A DNA stretch of 64,000 nt, taken from NCBI GenBank assembly GCA_963790585.1, contig CAWBOY010000007.1, positions 800,602 through 864,601 on the forward strand, written 5' to 3'. Within the stretch, counting starts at the first letter, position 1. The number at the start of each line of letters is the position of its first letter. This DNA is from CAWBOY01 sp963790585 (GTDB lineage Bacteria; Planctomycetota; Planctomycetia; Gemmatales; Gemmataceae). This document shows positions 23,194 through 32,867 of this stretch, one piece after another. The notes under the pieces are model-generated. The model made no database searches. It was not told the DNA's origin and saw only the letters and a program-made list of their open reading frames with translations. Made by a program: the position numbers and the translations under genes.

Positions 23194-24437
23194 GGTTTCT
23201 TGTCTCCTTCGGCATTCGGCTTCTTGTCCGCCTCGGCCTCGCCGCCCGGCATTTCGCCCGCCGGCCGGCGCATCTCCTCAAACAGTTCGATAATGTCCAA
23301 CTGATCGCGCCGCAAGGTATCGACCCACGCCTTGCCCTTTTCGTCCAGTTTGTCCAAGTCGGGATAGTCCCGGCGGAACTCTTCGGTCTTCTGTTTGACC
23401 TCGGCCTGAAGATCACGGAGCAACTTGATCTGGGCTTTGGGCGGCAGGCCATTGTCTTGTTGACCGCCTCCACCGCCACCACCTTCGTCGCCGCCATCGC
23501 CGGGTTGCTGTTCGCCACCAGCGCCTCCGCCTCCTTCGGGCGGCTGCATTTGATTCATCTCGTCCTTGATGGCGTTCATCACTTGCACCAGGCGTCGCAG
23601 GGCGTCACTTTGATGTTTCGCGGCCTCGGCGTCCGGCAACTGCTTCCCTTCCGGTTTCAGCATGACGATTTCATCGAACCGGTCGCCAGCCTCTTGCATC
23701 GATTCGGCGGCTTTCTCGACTAGTTTGCGGAACACCGGCGTCGAGTTCAACTCTTTTGCCAGCTCGCGCGTCTCCGTGCCAAGGCCCGTTTGATTGCTGC
23801 TTAGTTGCTTGAGATTCGCGGTCAGGACACGAGTCCATTGTTGCACATCTTTTTGGACGCGGCTTGCCTCGGCGTTCAGCGCCTCCTGCCGTTCCTTGAC
23901 CCGAGCGAGCGCTTCGGCGACACGGCGTAATTGCTCACGACGAAGTTCGACTTCCTTTTCTTTTTGAGCGCGCTCGATTTCTTTACGGGCGTCATCCAGA
24001 CGATCGAGTTCCGGCACCTCCGGCTTTTTGCCCTCTTCGAGCTTCTGCCGATTGAGTTCCATATCCTCGGCGACTTTTTCCATCGCCTGGGCGGCCCGGC
24101 CGGCCCGCAGCCGTTTGAGTTCTTGACTCAGCTGCTCGGCCTGCTGTTTCATTTTACGCTGCTGGCCTTCTAATTCCTGCAAAGCCTGCGCCCGTTTTTC
24201 CGGGTTGGCGATCTTCTCCGCCTCTTTGATCTTCTTCTGTAGTTCTTCCTCTTCTCGGCGCAGCTCTTCGAGCTTTTCTTGTACCTTTTGCAGATCCTTG
24301 CGTTGTCGTTCTAGCTCGGCCTCGCGGCGCTCCTCGAGGTCCTTGACCATCTTCTCCATGCCCTGAGTAATCTTCTTTTGCGTTTGCTGGGCATCATTGA
24401 GCTGGTTCTTCTTGATCTGATCCAGGGCCTTTTTCAT
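23190..24437 (-). CDS. C-terminal part of giant coiled-coil membrane protein
   Basis: This 415-residue frame continues the protein encoded upstream (24394-26949): just before its first Met the same frame reads AARAEAEERNLPGD, which joins the upstream QQNDEQTAKDL after removal of one base near 24480. The sequence is almost wholly helical and charged (EERREAELERQRKDLQKVQE, EKLEELRREEEELQKKIKEA), then a Gly-rich patch and LLRDLQAEVKQKTEEFRRDY, the DUF4175-like ending. Independent translation from the internal Met is unlikely. The stop overlaps the Gly-rich gene's start. Confidence 0.75.
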   Translation of the reverse strand: MKKALDQIKKNQLNDAQQTQKKITQGMEKMVKDLEERREAELERQRKDLQKVQEKLEELRREEEELQKKIKEAEKIANPEKRAQALQELEGQQRKMKQQAEQLSQELKRLRAGRAAQAMEKVAEDMELNRQKLEEGKKPEVPELDRLDDARKEIERAQKEKEVELRREQLRRVAEALARVKERQEALNAEASRVQKDVQQWTRVLTANLKQLSSNQTGLGTETRELAKELNSTPVFRKLVEKAAESMQEAGDRFDEIVMLKPEGKQLPDAEAAKHQSDALRRLVQVMNAIKDEMNQMQPPEGGGGAGGEQQPGDGGDEGGGGGGGQQDNGLPPKAQIKLLRDLQAEVKQKTEEFRRDYPDLDKLDEKGKAWVDTLRRDQLDIIELFEEMRRPAGEMPGGEAEADKKPNAEGDKKP

Positions 24438-26949
24438 ATCGCCGGGGAGATTGCGCTCTTCCGCTTCCGCACGAGCCGCGCAGGTCCTTGGCCGTCTGTT
24501 CGTCGTTTTGTTGCTGGCGCTCCTCGGCCAACTTTTCCATCTTGTCGAGCATCTGTTTCGTTCGTTCTTCTAGCTTCTGCTGGGCGTCGCGCATGTTCTC
24601 CAGTTCTTGGTTCTGTTTCTGATTCAGTTCTTCTGGCGATTTGCCAGCGACGTTGTTTTGCTTTTGAAATTCTTCGAGCTTAGCTTGCAAATTTTTCTGA
24701 TCCTCGAGCAACCGCCGCGCATCGGTCTTTACCTCCCTGGATGTGGCGCCGACTTCCAGCTCCTGCATCAGTTCACGGAAGGTCTTTTCGATCTCTTCTT
24801 GGTTCTTGCGCGTTTCGGTCAGCTTCTCCCTTAGCTCGCGCTGAAACGCTGGCTCGGCTTCCTGACGGGCCTTCTCCGCCTGCCGATTCAACTGGTCGGC
24901 TTGCTTCTTGAGGTCACGCGCTTCGGCCTGGAGGCGTTTCTTCTCGTCGCCGCTTGTCTGGTCTGCTTTTTTCTGGCGTTCCTCGGCTTGCTTGTTCTTG
25001 GCCTCGGCCTGTTTTTCGATCTCCTTGGCTCGTTCGTCCGCTTCAGCACGGCGATGTTCAGCGGACTTGTCGTTCAGGTCCGCGGCATTGCGCCGGGCTT
25101 CTTCGGCGCGAGCTCGCTGATCCTCCGCTTCGCGGCGCAGGTCCTGGGCCTGGTCTTGCAGACTCTTTTGCGTTGAGCCAGCGGCCTGTTCCGCTTGCTT
25201 TTCACGCTCCTCGGCCATCTTGGACTTCTGTTGAGCCGTTCGTTCGGCTTCGCGGGCCCTTTCCTCCATTAGCTCTTTGCGCTTTTCGCGCGTATCCGGA
25301 TCTTGTAATTCGCTTTTCTCGACGGCCGTGGCCAAAGCCGGGTCAAGTTTTTCAAAGACCTGCTTATTGAGGCGATCCAGTTCGCGTGAAACCTGGTTCA
25401 ACTTGTCGCGCAGATTTTTGTCGTCGAGTTGCTCATTCTGTTGGACCGTCTCGCGCAGCCTTTCGACGCGCGGCTTCAAGCCATCCTTTTCATCGTTGAT
25501 GAGGTCCTTGACTTCTTGCTGCTTTTGCTGGGCCTGAGTGATGTCGTTGCGTTCTTTCTCGCTCAGTTGTTCGCCTTGCTTCAGTCGCTGTTCGGCGTCA
25601 CGGATCTGCTGGGCGGCCTGTTTTTGCTTGTCATTGGCGCGGGCCAGCTGTTGCTGAATCTTGGTCTGCTCCTGATTCAATTCGAGCTTGAGGGCGTTGG
25701 GCCCGATGATGCGAATCTCGATTTGTTCGCTCGTGCCGGGCTGTTTGTTTTGGGTTACATCGTCATTGTCATCCGCGCAGGCTTGCAGGACGACAACATC
25801 GCCGTCTTTGAGCGGCGTGCCGTCGGGGTGGGTAAATTCTTTGAGCGGCAAGGGCCGTTTGATCTCGAGATGGGTCGGCGCGACACGCACTTTCTGCGAA
25901 GCGACGATGCCGGGACCGACGAGCAAGGCGGGCAGTTCGGCGGACGATTTCGGGCTGAACAGCTCGATGATTTTTGGGCTCTGATCGCGGCCGGTCTGAT
26001 ACCTGAGGTATACGGAGCGTAGGCCAAAAATAGGGTCTTGGGCGATGACGTGCAGGCTCATCACCGCCGTCGGGAGCGCGGCGAGATTGTCTTTCGATTG
26101 TGACGGGCGTTCGAGACTAATCGTCGGCGCTGGATCTGGCTTGAGGTGGACGTCAAAATACTGTCGCCCCAGGAGACCAACGTCGTTTTCGAAGGCCAAC
26201 CGATAACGCCCTTCCGCTCCGGGACGAAAGGAGACGGTGAAACTCTTACGATCTTCGGCCAGGGAAACGGGAACGTGCAGCGACGAGCCGCCCGCCGCGA
26301 GCGCGAGTGGCCCCAGCAGCATCTTGACGGATTCCGGTTGATAAAACTCAAGGCGCACCCGGCTCAACGGTTGATCGGCCTGGCCACGGACGACGAACGA
26401 CGACCCGGCGTCGGCTTCGAGATAGGCTTGTCCGCTACTGCTTCCTTCGCCCGGCTGCGTCGAGCCAGGTTTCCGTTTCTCGGAGGTGGTTTTTCCACTA
26501 TAAGCGGGAGGGAAAATCTCCACTTCGAGCGATCCGGTGACGAGAAAAGGGGGCGCGAGAACTTTAACGAGGTAGGTCGCGCTTTCGGCATCGCCCGCCA
26601 ACACGCGAAACCGGAAGTCGCGTTGGACGTTTTTGAGGGGAAAGGAGAACGAACCTTGCTGGCCATCGTCGAAGCCAACGGCGACCGTTTGCCTTTCCCA
26701 GTCTTTGGTCTTGCTCGATTCCGGCCGGGTCAAGACAGAGACCTCTTGCGGCAATATCCCACTAAGAGTACCGGAAATATCCAAGTTATCGCCCTGCCCA
26801 ATCTCGATGGGCTGGGGATAATCGAGGGTGAGCCGCGTCCAGGCATGATCGCCAAACGGATCGAGGAAGCGAGCGGTAGCGGTAGCGGCCAGGCTGCCGC
26901 CGATCCAGAAAAGGAAGACCGTCAAGCCGCCCGCCACGGCCAAAGTCAA
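24394..26949 (-). CDS. Central part of giant coiled-coil membrane protein (DUF4175-like)
   Basis: The frame starts with a transmembrane segment (LAVAGGLTVFLFWIGGSLAA), then several beta-rich extracytoplasmic domains of about 400 residues, followed by a very long Glu/Gln/Lys/Arg-rich coiled coil (EQLSEKERNDITQAQQKQQE and similar). Upstream residues in the same frame (NCDFNKIIPSANLRLAG) show that the Met used here is not the true start; the protein begins at 27430. In other planctomycetes the equivalent gene follows BatA/VWA genes, as here. It probably spans the cell envelope. Function unknown. Confidence 0.78.
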   Translation of the reverse strand: MTLAVAGGLTVFLFWIGGSLAATATARFLDPFGDHAWTRLTLDYPQPIEIGQGDNLDISGTLSGILPQEVSVLTRPESSKTKDWERQTVAVGFDDGQQGSFSFPLKNVQRDFRFRVLAGDAESATYLVKVLAPPFLVTGSLEVEIFPPAYSGKTTSEKRKPGSTQPGEGSSSGQAYLEADAGSSFVVRGQADQPLSRVRLEFYQPESVKMLLGPLALAAGGSSLHVPVSLAEDRKSFTVSFRPGAEGRYRLAFENDVGLLGRQYFDVHLKPDPAPTISLERPSQSKDNLAALPTAVMSLHVIAQDPIFGLRSVYLRYQTGRDQSPKIIELFSPKSSAELPALLVGPGIVASQKVRVAPTHLEIKRPLPLKEFTHPDGTPLKDGDVVVLQACADDNDDVTQNKQPGTSEQIEIRIIGPNALKLELNQEQTKIQQQLARANDKQKQAAQQIRDAEQRLKQGEQLSEKERNDITQAQQKQQEVKDLINDEKDGLKPRVERLRETVQQNEQLDDKNLRDKLNQVSRELDRLNKQVFEKLDPALATAVEKSELQDPDTREKRKELMEERAREAERTAQQKSKMAEEREKQAEQAAGSTQKSLQDQAQDLRREAEDQRARAEEARRNAADLNDKSAEHRRAEADERAKEIEKQAEAKNKQAEERQKKADQTSGDEKKRLQAEARDLKKQADQLNRQAEKARQEAEPAFQRELREKLTETRKNQEEIEKTFRELMQELEVGATSREVKTDARRLLEDQKNLQAKLEEFQKQNNVAGKSPEELNQKQNQELENMRDAQQKLEERTKQMLDKMEKLAEERQQQNDEQTAKDLRGSCGSGRAQSPRRYEKGPGSDQEEPAQ

Positions 26950-27430
26950 GCCGGCGAGCCGGAGATTGGCGGAAGGTATGATTTTGTTGAAGTCGCAGTT
27001 CTTCGCGGCTCGAGCGCCGCCGCACCGCTTCCTTGCGCAGACTCGGCGAGTCCCCGGTGGCGTCGGCCTGATCGAGAAATTGAACGGTACTCGCCAGCGA
27101 ATCGTTCAGCGTCGGGATAGCGCCCCTCGACCTTGAGGGCGAGCGACAGGTCGTCATCCCGCGCGGCCAAGGGCTTGACAAGATAGAGAAACGCGAGCAA
27201 ACCGCACGATACTAATGTCGCGGTCAAGGCCAGGGCGCGAATCAGCGCGGGCAAGGCCACGAAATAATCGAGCAGCCCGACGAAACAGCCGGCGGTCAAC
27301 ACGACGGCCAAGGGCCAGCAGGCCCCACGAAAGGCCGTCACGAGGCGCAGGCGCCGCGCAGCGCCGCCAGTCTCTGACGCAACGGATTAGATGCAGCGAC
27401 CGGTCGAGCAAAGGCAGGCGCAACGGACAT
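26946..27430 (-). CDS. N-terminal part of giant coiled-coil membrane protein (three frameshifts)
   Basis: The ATG at 27428-27430 with a TAGGAG site opens MSVAPAFARPVAASNPLRQR. A missing base near 27363 moves to the frame with two membrane helices (WPLAVVLTAGCFVGLLDYF, IRALALTATLVSCGLLAFLY). A surplus base near 27115 leads to PTLNDSLASTVQFLDQ, and another near 27020 leads to KNCDFNKIIPSA, which enters the central part. Joined, the full protein from 27430 to 23190 has about 1413 residues. Four indels within one gene point to poor local base calling rather than decay, since each segment is conserved. Confidence 0.7.
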
Positions 27431-27447
27431 GCGGCAGTCTCCTAAGA

Positions 27448-27588
27448 ACCCCCAATGCAAGCGCGGGGTTATTTATGTCGATCTGTCACGCTTAGAGCCT
27501 ATCCGAAAAAGGGGTCGGGTACTATTGCCGGAACGGCCCGAAGGGTGCTTCGCACAATGGTACCCGACCCCTTTTTCGGATAGGCTCT
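27448..27588. repeat. Inverted repeat with 29-base perfect arms
   Basis: Arms at 27494-27522 and 27560-27588, core CCGAAAAAGGGGTCGGGTAC, with a 37-base loop whose ends also pair (ATTG/CAAT). A degenerate single unit of the AAGCGCGGGG family precedes it at about 27448-27470. It fills the gap between the BatA/VWA gene and the coiled-coil gene, so it lies inside a presumed operon. Confidence 0.8.
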
Positions 27589-27603
27589 TAGGGCTGATCT
27601 CCA

Positions 27604-28950
27604 CTATAACAAATTCTTCTTCTTCCGCAGCAACCATTCCGTCGACACCAACGACAGTACCAGCATGTAGACGAGAATGTGGTTCCAGACCAACGACGGT
27701 GGACCGGGCACGTTGACCGAAGGCCGAGCGACGGTGGGTATCTTCGCCGGCAACTTGTCCGCATCGGCAAGGCTGAAATACTCGCCGTGCGTGTTCTCGG
27801 CCGCGGTCTCCAGCTCGGGCTGATTGAGCCGTAAACCATGCATTTCGCCCGGCGGCGACAAGACTTTACAGCTGACCCGAGGCAACGGCGCCGGCGGCGA
27901 CTTGCCATTGTGCAGTTCGGTCAAAGTGAATGTGTAGGTTCCCTCCGGCGTGTCGGTCTCGACGCCTTGATACGTACCTCGGCTGCCCGGCGCTTTTACC
28001 AGTTTCAGTGGCAGGCGCGGCCGAGTGGGATTTGTCTGCTCGAGCGTCACTTTTACCGTTGAGCCCTCCGGCGGCGGATCGACATCGCTGGGATAGCGGA
28101 CCGTCACTTTGATCCCTTGGCCGCGAGAATAGGGCACCTGCTGATCGAGTACGATCTCATACCGATCCGACCGATTACGCGACAGGAACCGTACCGTCTG
28201 GATCCAGAAACGGTTGAAATAGACCTGATCGTCTCGGAAACCCCAGCGCCATGTTTCATTGAAGCCGAACAGCATCACGCGGCCTGTCCCGACGAAATGC
28301 TGAAGCACCAGTGGCAGCTTGCCTTTCGATGTTCCCTGGGCCTTCTCTGACGGATGGACGGCCAAGATTTCGGCGGCCGGCTTGGCCTCGTAGCCATCGG
28401 CGTACCAAAACATGCCGCGCAGGCGACGCCAAATGTCGTCGTTCTCTTTTTCATCGGACGCGAGGCGGAAGATCGGATGGATTCGACCCGTCGGCGTCAA
28501 CTCCAAGCGATAGGAATTTGGGCGGTCCCGGTCCTCACCGTCCGCTGGACGATCGCCGATCAAGTCGATGGGCAGCAGTTCCGCCAGCGGCGTATCCTTG
28601 TAAGCCTGCGGCGCATCGCGCTCGCCGGCGATCATGAGCAGACCGCCGCCCTTATTTTTCACGAAATCCTGGAGATCCTTGAGCCATTCCGTGCCGAGCT
28701 TCTTGTTGTTGCCCTTGGGATTGACATCGCCGAGGATGACGACGTCGTAGCCTTCCGGACCACGGTCCATCAGCTCGGCTCGCGTCGGAAATGAGCGAAT
28801 GGCGCTGCGATCCTGGTCGGCATAGGCATCGTCGGCGTCGAGTAGCAAGACCTTCAAGTCCATCGTTTTGTTGCCCTTGGTACGGGCGCTTTCGCGCTCG
28901 AGCAGCGTCTTGATGAACCAATATTCGTCAGCGCCGGTATCCTTCGACAT
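27604..28950 (-). CDS. C-terminal part of VWA membrane protein (GATase1-like domain)
   Basis: This frame continues the VWA protein of 28928-31474: the upstream part ends LIRILYVEGYRR and this one reads DEYWFIKTLLERES, which joins after removal of one surplus base near 28937. It contains a glutamine-amidotransferase-like fold lacking a clear catalytic triad (YDVVILGDVNP, FVKNKGGGLLMIAG, TPLAELLPIDL), the pattern VLQHFVGTGRVMLFGFNETW RWG split here for length, and ends with one membrane helix (HILVYMLVLSLVSTEWLL) and a basic tail. This is the usual C-terminus of planctomycete BatA-cluster VWA proteins. No independent start site is needed. Confidence 0.75.
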   Translation of the reverse strand: MSKDTGADEYWFIKTLLERESARTKGNKTMDLKVLLLDADDAYADQDRSAIRSFPTRAELMDRGPEGYDVVILGDVNPKGNNKKLGTEWLKDLQDFVKNKGGGLLMIAGERDAPQAYKDTPLAELLPIDLIGDRPADGEDRDRPNSYRLELTPTGRIHPIFRLASDEKENDDIWRRLRGMFWYADGYEAKPAAEILAVHPSEKAQGTSKGKLPLVLQHFVGTGRVMLFGFNETWRWGFRDDQVYFNRFWIQTVRFLSRNRSDRYEIVLDQQVPYSRGQGIKVTVRYPSDVDPPPEGSTVKVTLEQTNPTRPRLPLKLVKAPGSRGTYQGVETDTPEGTYTFTLTELHNGKSPPAPLPRVSCKVLSPPGEMHGLRLNQPELETAAENTHGEYFSLADADKLPAKIPTVARPSVNVPGPPSLVWNHILVYMLVLSLVSTEWLLRKKKNLL

Positions 28951-31474
28951 AAAGGATCCGAATTAACTTGCTTTCGTTCGCCTTGACGGCGCGTTCGATC
29001 CGGTTGTTATCCTTATCGACTTCATCTTCCTGGACCGGTGTCTCGATTTCGTATACCTTGTCGCCCGCCTCGGTCGGCGTGTATTGCAGTTTGACGGGCA
29101 CCGCTTTTCCGGTCGGGTCGATTTCGACTTCCTTGCGGTCAAGGATTTTGGGATTGCCCTTCTCGCGCAAGGTGACGGGAACCTTTCGCGCCGAATAGCC
29201 GCGCACCGTCAGGCTGAGTTCGAAGTTGATTTTGTCGTTGACGTAGACGCCATCGTCGCAGCGCAGATCGTGCAAATAAACATCACGGACGTCGTGGGCG
29301 TCGCCGATGCCGACGAAGAAGAGCGGCACGCTCTTGAGCTGAGCGTATTTCGACGCTTTTTCGATATTCTCGCCTTCGGTAGTCACGCCGTCGGTAATCA
29401 TGACGATGCCGGCAAGCGTCGCCCCGCGGAACTCGTCGATCACCTGGCGGATGGCGCCGCCGAGTTGGCTCGAATCGTTCTCTTTGCGAGCTTCGAGGCC
29501 AAGGATCGCGTCGCGGGCGCTCGGGATCTCGCCCGTCGTGTTGGCGTCTATCAGCCGATGCGTGCGAATGGAGCAATGGTAGATATGCAGGCGCACCTTC
29601 TTTTTCGTCACCAGCTCGGCGAGCCAATCGGGGTCGGACCGAGTGAGCAGCGCCTGGGCGAGCATCAGCCGCTCCGGCTGAGCCAGCAGCTCCTTGATTC
29701 GGCGCTGGCGATCCTCGGGCGTCAGCGTCGGGTTCGCTTTGGAGAGCCGTTTCTCCAACATGTCGCTGAGCGTATCCGAACTGGTCTCCATTAACTTCTT
29801 GGCTGCGTCGTTGACGCGCGGATCGCTGAATTTATCGGACGCGCTCATGCTGTGCGAATCATCGATCAAGATGACGACGTCCGGCCAACCCTGGCGCTCG
29901 AAGTAGAGCTTTACTTGCGGCAGAAGTAGGACCAGCATTAAGGCGAGCAGACCGAGTCTTAAAGCGCCAAGAAGGATCTTGTAAGGAATGCTTACATTCT
30001 TGCCTTCCTTGGGATAGATGACCACGAGCAGGACAAGAACGGCGGCGAACAGCGTTCCAGAGATCCAGGGATCGCTGACGGCGTCGAGGAAATAGGCGCC
30101 GAATTCGAGCCGCCAACGGCTGCCCTCGCCTTCATCGGGCGGCGGGACGCCCACCAGACTTTCGCACCAGCGGCGGAAGTCATCCGGCATGAAGCCAAGG
30201 AAATCGCCGGTTGCGAGGTTGTGAATCAAGACGCCACCGATTGCCAGCAACACAGTGAAAAGCAACCACGGCGCGGCCAGCAAAACCCAGTCCCATGCGC
30301 TGCTCTTGACCTGCTGCTGCGTCTGTTCCGCGCCGACCGCGGCACGGTAATGACCGAAGAGCCGGGCCAAAACCACTTCAACGACGATCAGCGCCAACGC
30401 GATCAATAAGAACCAACGAGCGATGCCGCCGCCGAGCGGCACGAACAACAACTCCGGTCCGCTATCGGGCCCGAGCGACCGATCGGTCTTGGCTATGTCA
30501 CGCAAGACCTGAAACTTCGGCGCATCGTGGTATAGCTCGCGCAGTTCCTCAGCTGTGACTCGGGCCAGATTGCTTTCGCTGCTGGCGCCGGATTCGTTGC
30601 CTATCGGTGGATTGACGGCGAAAAGATATTCCTGCGGCGCTGAGCCGACAGTGATGCGATAAAGACCGCTTATGTCGGTGTCGAGCCAGCGAACGACGGT
30701 GGATTGGCCCAAATTCTTGCTGTAGACGCTGTCTTTGCGGGCATCGGGCAGAACCACTTTGGCTTCGGCGAGATCGAGCCGGTTCGGCAGGAACAACTCG
30801 ATCGGATCGCCCGCATCCGAAGAACGTTCGCGCAGTCGGCCTGCCGCGGCGAACGGCAAGAGTTCAAGCATGAAAGCGGGATAGCTTGGCGACGACGGCC
30901 ATGTTCCCCACAGAGCGTTGGCCGTCGTCGTCACCAGGACGACGCGGCCACGCAAGCGGGCTTCGGCTTTATCATCGCTGATAGAGCGGCGTACCTTCTG
31001 CAACTCCGTGCCGACGGGCGGGTTCCATTCGACGACGGCTGGCCCGCCTTCCGGTTTATTGGTCGGATCGCGGAGACCTAGGTCGCGCCCTGGCACGCGA
31101 ACGGGTACGAAAGACAGAATGGTACGCGGCGCCGCGCCATTGGACGGCTTGCCCACGCTCATAAACTGCTGAAAACGCGGGGCCTTCAGAGTGTTCTGGT
31201 CTTCATCGCCGCGAAAAGCCTTGAGCGGCTCGGTCTCGAGCGCCTTGGGCCGCCAATCCAATTGGAAATTGAATGGGTCATTGTCGCCGGCGCTTTCGAT
31301 GCCTTTCAGCGGCAACGGCAAAAGGCCGGATCCGTCCTTAAAAAGCTCTTCATTATAGCGTTTTAGATTGACCTGTGGCCCCATGAAAAAGACGATGCCG
31401 CCGCCACGGCGCGCGAGGTCCGTCAGCCGTTTCGCGGACGCCTCAAAAACCTCCGGCACGTCGCAGAGAAACAC
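28928..31474 (-). CDS. BatA protein C-terminal half joined in frame to a second VWA protein
   Basis: Residues 1 to about 370 continue the BatA/VWA protein of 31423-32787 (FLCDVPEVFEASAKRLTDLA, LARRGGGIVFFMGP), ending in a membrane helix (WFLLIALALIVVEVVLARLF). Without a stop the frame goes on through two more hydrophobic segments (VLLAAPWLLFTVLLAIGGV, YKILLGALRLGLLALMLVLL) into a VWA domain with MIDAS DDSHSMS and MITDGVTTEGENI. A separate start near the Met at 30190 (MPDDFRRWCESLVG) is possible. Upstream frameshift near 31533, downstream frameshift near 28937. Role: cell-envelope VWA system coupled to MoxR. Confidence 0.78.
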   Translation of the reverse strand: MFLCDVPEVFEASAKRLTDLARRGGGIVFFMGPQVNLKRYNEELFKDGSGLLPLPLKGIESAGDNDPFNFQLDWRPKALETEPLKAFRGDEDQNTLKAPRFQQFMSVGKPSNGAAPRTILSFVPVRVPGRDLGLRDPTNKPEGGPAVVEWNPPVGTELQKVRRSISDDKAEARLRGRVVLVTTTANALWGTWPSSPSYPAFMLELLPFAAAGRLRERSSDAGDPIELFLPNRLDLAEAKVVLPDARKDSVYSKNLGQSTVVRWLDTDISGLYRITVGSAPQEYLFAVNPPIGNESGASSESNLARVTAEELRELYHDAPKFQVLRDIAKTDRSLGPDSGPELLFVPLGGGIARWFLLIALALIVVEVVLARLFGHYRAAVGAEQTQQQVKSSAWDWVLLAAPWLLFTVLLAIGGVLIHNLATGDFLGFMPDDFRRWCESLVGVPPPDEGEGSRWRLEFGAYFLDAVSDPWISGTLFAAVLVLLVVIYPKEGKNVSIPYKILLGALRLGLLALMLVLLLPQVKLYFERQGWPDVVILIDDSHSMSASDKFSDPRVNDAAKKLMETSSDTLSDMLEKRLSKANPTLTPEDRQRRIKELLAQPERLMLAQALLTRSDPDWLAELVTKKKVRLHIYHCSIRTHRLIDANTTGEIPSARDAILGLEARKENDSSQLGGAIRQVIDEFRGATLAGIVMITDGVTTEGENIEKASKYAQLKSVPLFFVGIGDAHDVRDVYLHDLRCDDGVYVNDKINFELSLTVRGYSARKVPVTLREKGNPKILDRKEVEIDPTGKAVPVKLQYTPTEAGDKVYEIETPVQEDEVDKDNNRIERAVKANESKLIRILYVEGYRR

Positions 31475-32787
31475 GCAATCGTAATTCGTGAGATCACCCA
31501 GAGTCGCATCATTAAATTGGGCATCGTCAAAACCGTGACGTGAATCGGATTCACGCTCGCGCTGTTGCCGTTGTCGGGATCGAGAGCGAAACGCAGCCAG
31601 CCCGCGGACTGTTGTTTGAACGGATGGCCATCGGATTTGCCGTTAACAACCAAGACCTCGACGCGTTTCTTGACCGTCAACACGACCTGGCGCACATCGT
31701 CGATGTCGAGGCCATCTTTCGTCTGCAGCGTCGCCCGTACCGCGTAGTCGCCCGGCTCCTTGAATTCATGGCGAAAGGTCTGCATGACCGACCCGCGCTC
31801 GACTCGTGGCAGCGTGATGGGATCGATCGAGTGCCAGGTAAACTCGGCATCATTCGCGGCGGCACGCGCCCGCCCGATGTCGAGCTTGAGTCGAACATTC
31901 TCGATTGATTCTGGTCCATAGTTGTTTATTTGGACCGAAAAAATGGCTTGTTGGCCGACAGTGACGAGGTCATCCTCAATGCGCAACGCGGCGAGGGCGA
32001 GATTCGGAGGCGGCGCTTCTGGACCCAAGTCGACGAGCACGGTAAGCGCGCACTGTTCAATCGACTTCAGCGACTCGGCGACCTCGGCGGGTTGCCGGTC
32101 TTCCCAGGTCGAGCGTTGCATATCGGTGAAGAAATAGACTTCACGGGCCCCGAACTTGCCCGGTGATTTTTTCAGCAGACCGTCGACGCTGGCCAGTGTC
32201 GCTTTGAGGTCGGCGTTGCTGTGCGGGAGCTGGATCCTTTCAATCTCGCGGGCCACTCGTTCGCGGTCTTCCGACGGCTCGGCGATGATGTGCCGGGCCG
32301 TCCGGCTCATAAGAACGACGCTGTAAGATGCGCGACTATCCTCGCGCACCATCTTGGCAGCGCACGCGCGCGCCTTGTCAAAGCAGGTGCCTTCCTCAAG
32401 CTTGACGCCCATGCTGTAAGAGCCATCGAGCACGAGGATTTTATGCGTTCGTTGCGTCCCACCGACGACGCTGGCGACCGCGTCGGGAAAACACCAGCGC
32501 CAGCCCGCTTCGGCCCAGCCGGTGACACTGATCATGGCGAGCGCGATCATTAGCAATAGCAGACAGCGCACCACCAGGAGGAGCCACTGTTCGAGCCGCA
32601 TCCGCCGGGCATTCTTTTTCTGAGCGGCTAGCAAGAAGCGCATCGCCGCCCATTCGACGACCTTGAACCGCCGTCGATTGAGCAGATGAATGATGATCGG
32701 AATGGAAACCGCCCCGCCCGCGACAAGGGCAGCGGTTAACGGCGCTTCGAACAAGATCGCCAGCGGCAGCCAGAGCGCGAGAAGCAC
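31423..32787 (-). CDS. BatA/VWA membrane protein, N-terminal part
   Basis: Starts with a BatA (PF07584) domain: a hydrophobic helix (LTAALVAGGAVSIPIIIHLL), NRRRFKVVEWAAMRFLL and a second helix (LLLVVRCLLLLMIALAM). A VWA domain follows with MIDAS DGSYSMG and the segment VYFFTDMQRSTW, then a CARDB-like beta region. Near 31533 a base is missing; the true continuation DDAQFNDATLGDLTNYDC lies in the frame of 28928-31474. Together with the downstream parts it forms the BatA-VWA member of the MoxR block. Confidence 0.82.
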   Translation of the reverse strand: MLLALWLPLAILFEAPLTAALVAGGAVSIPIIIHLLNRRRFKVVEWAAMRFLLAAQKKNARRMRLEQWLLLVVRCLLLLMIALAMISVTGWAEAGWRWCFPDAVASVVGGTQRTHKILVLDGSYSMGVKLEEGTCFDKARACAAKMVREDSRASYSVVLMSRTARHIIAEPSEDRERVAREIERIQLPHSNADLKATLASVDGLLKKSPGKFGAREVYFFTDMQRSTWEDRQPAEVAESLKSIEQCALTVLVDLGPEAPPPNLALAALRIEDDLVTVGQQAIFSVQINNYGPESIENVRLKLDIGRARAAANDAEFTWHSIDPITLPRVERGSVMQTFRHEFKEPGDYAVRATLQTKDGLDIDDVRQVVLTVKKRVEVLVVNGKSDGHPFKQQSAGWLRFALDPDNGNSASVNPIHVTVLTMPNLMMRLWVISRITIACFSATCRRFLRRPRNG

Positions 32788-32867
32788 AGTCAGCGACTCC
32801 GATAATTAAGAAAGCAAAGAACGATCAGCGCCTTACTCCTATCGCCCCTGAATCGAGGGCGAGGCTC

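Noticed and set aside
28928..31474. Integrin-like adhesin as primary call
   Set aside because: The VWA domains carry MIDAS motifs, but neighbours (MoxR, DUF58, BatA) fix them to the MoxR/VWA system.
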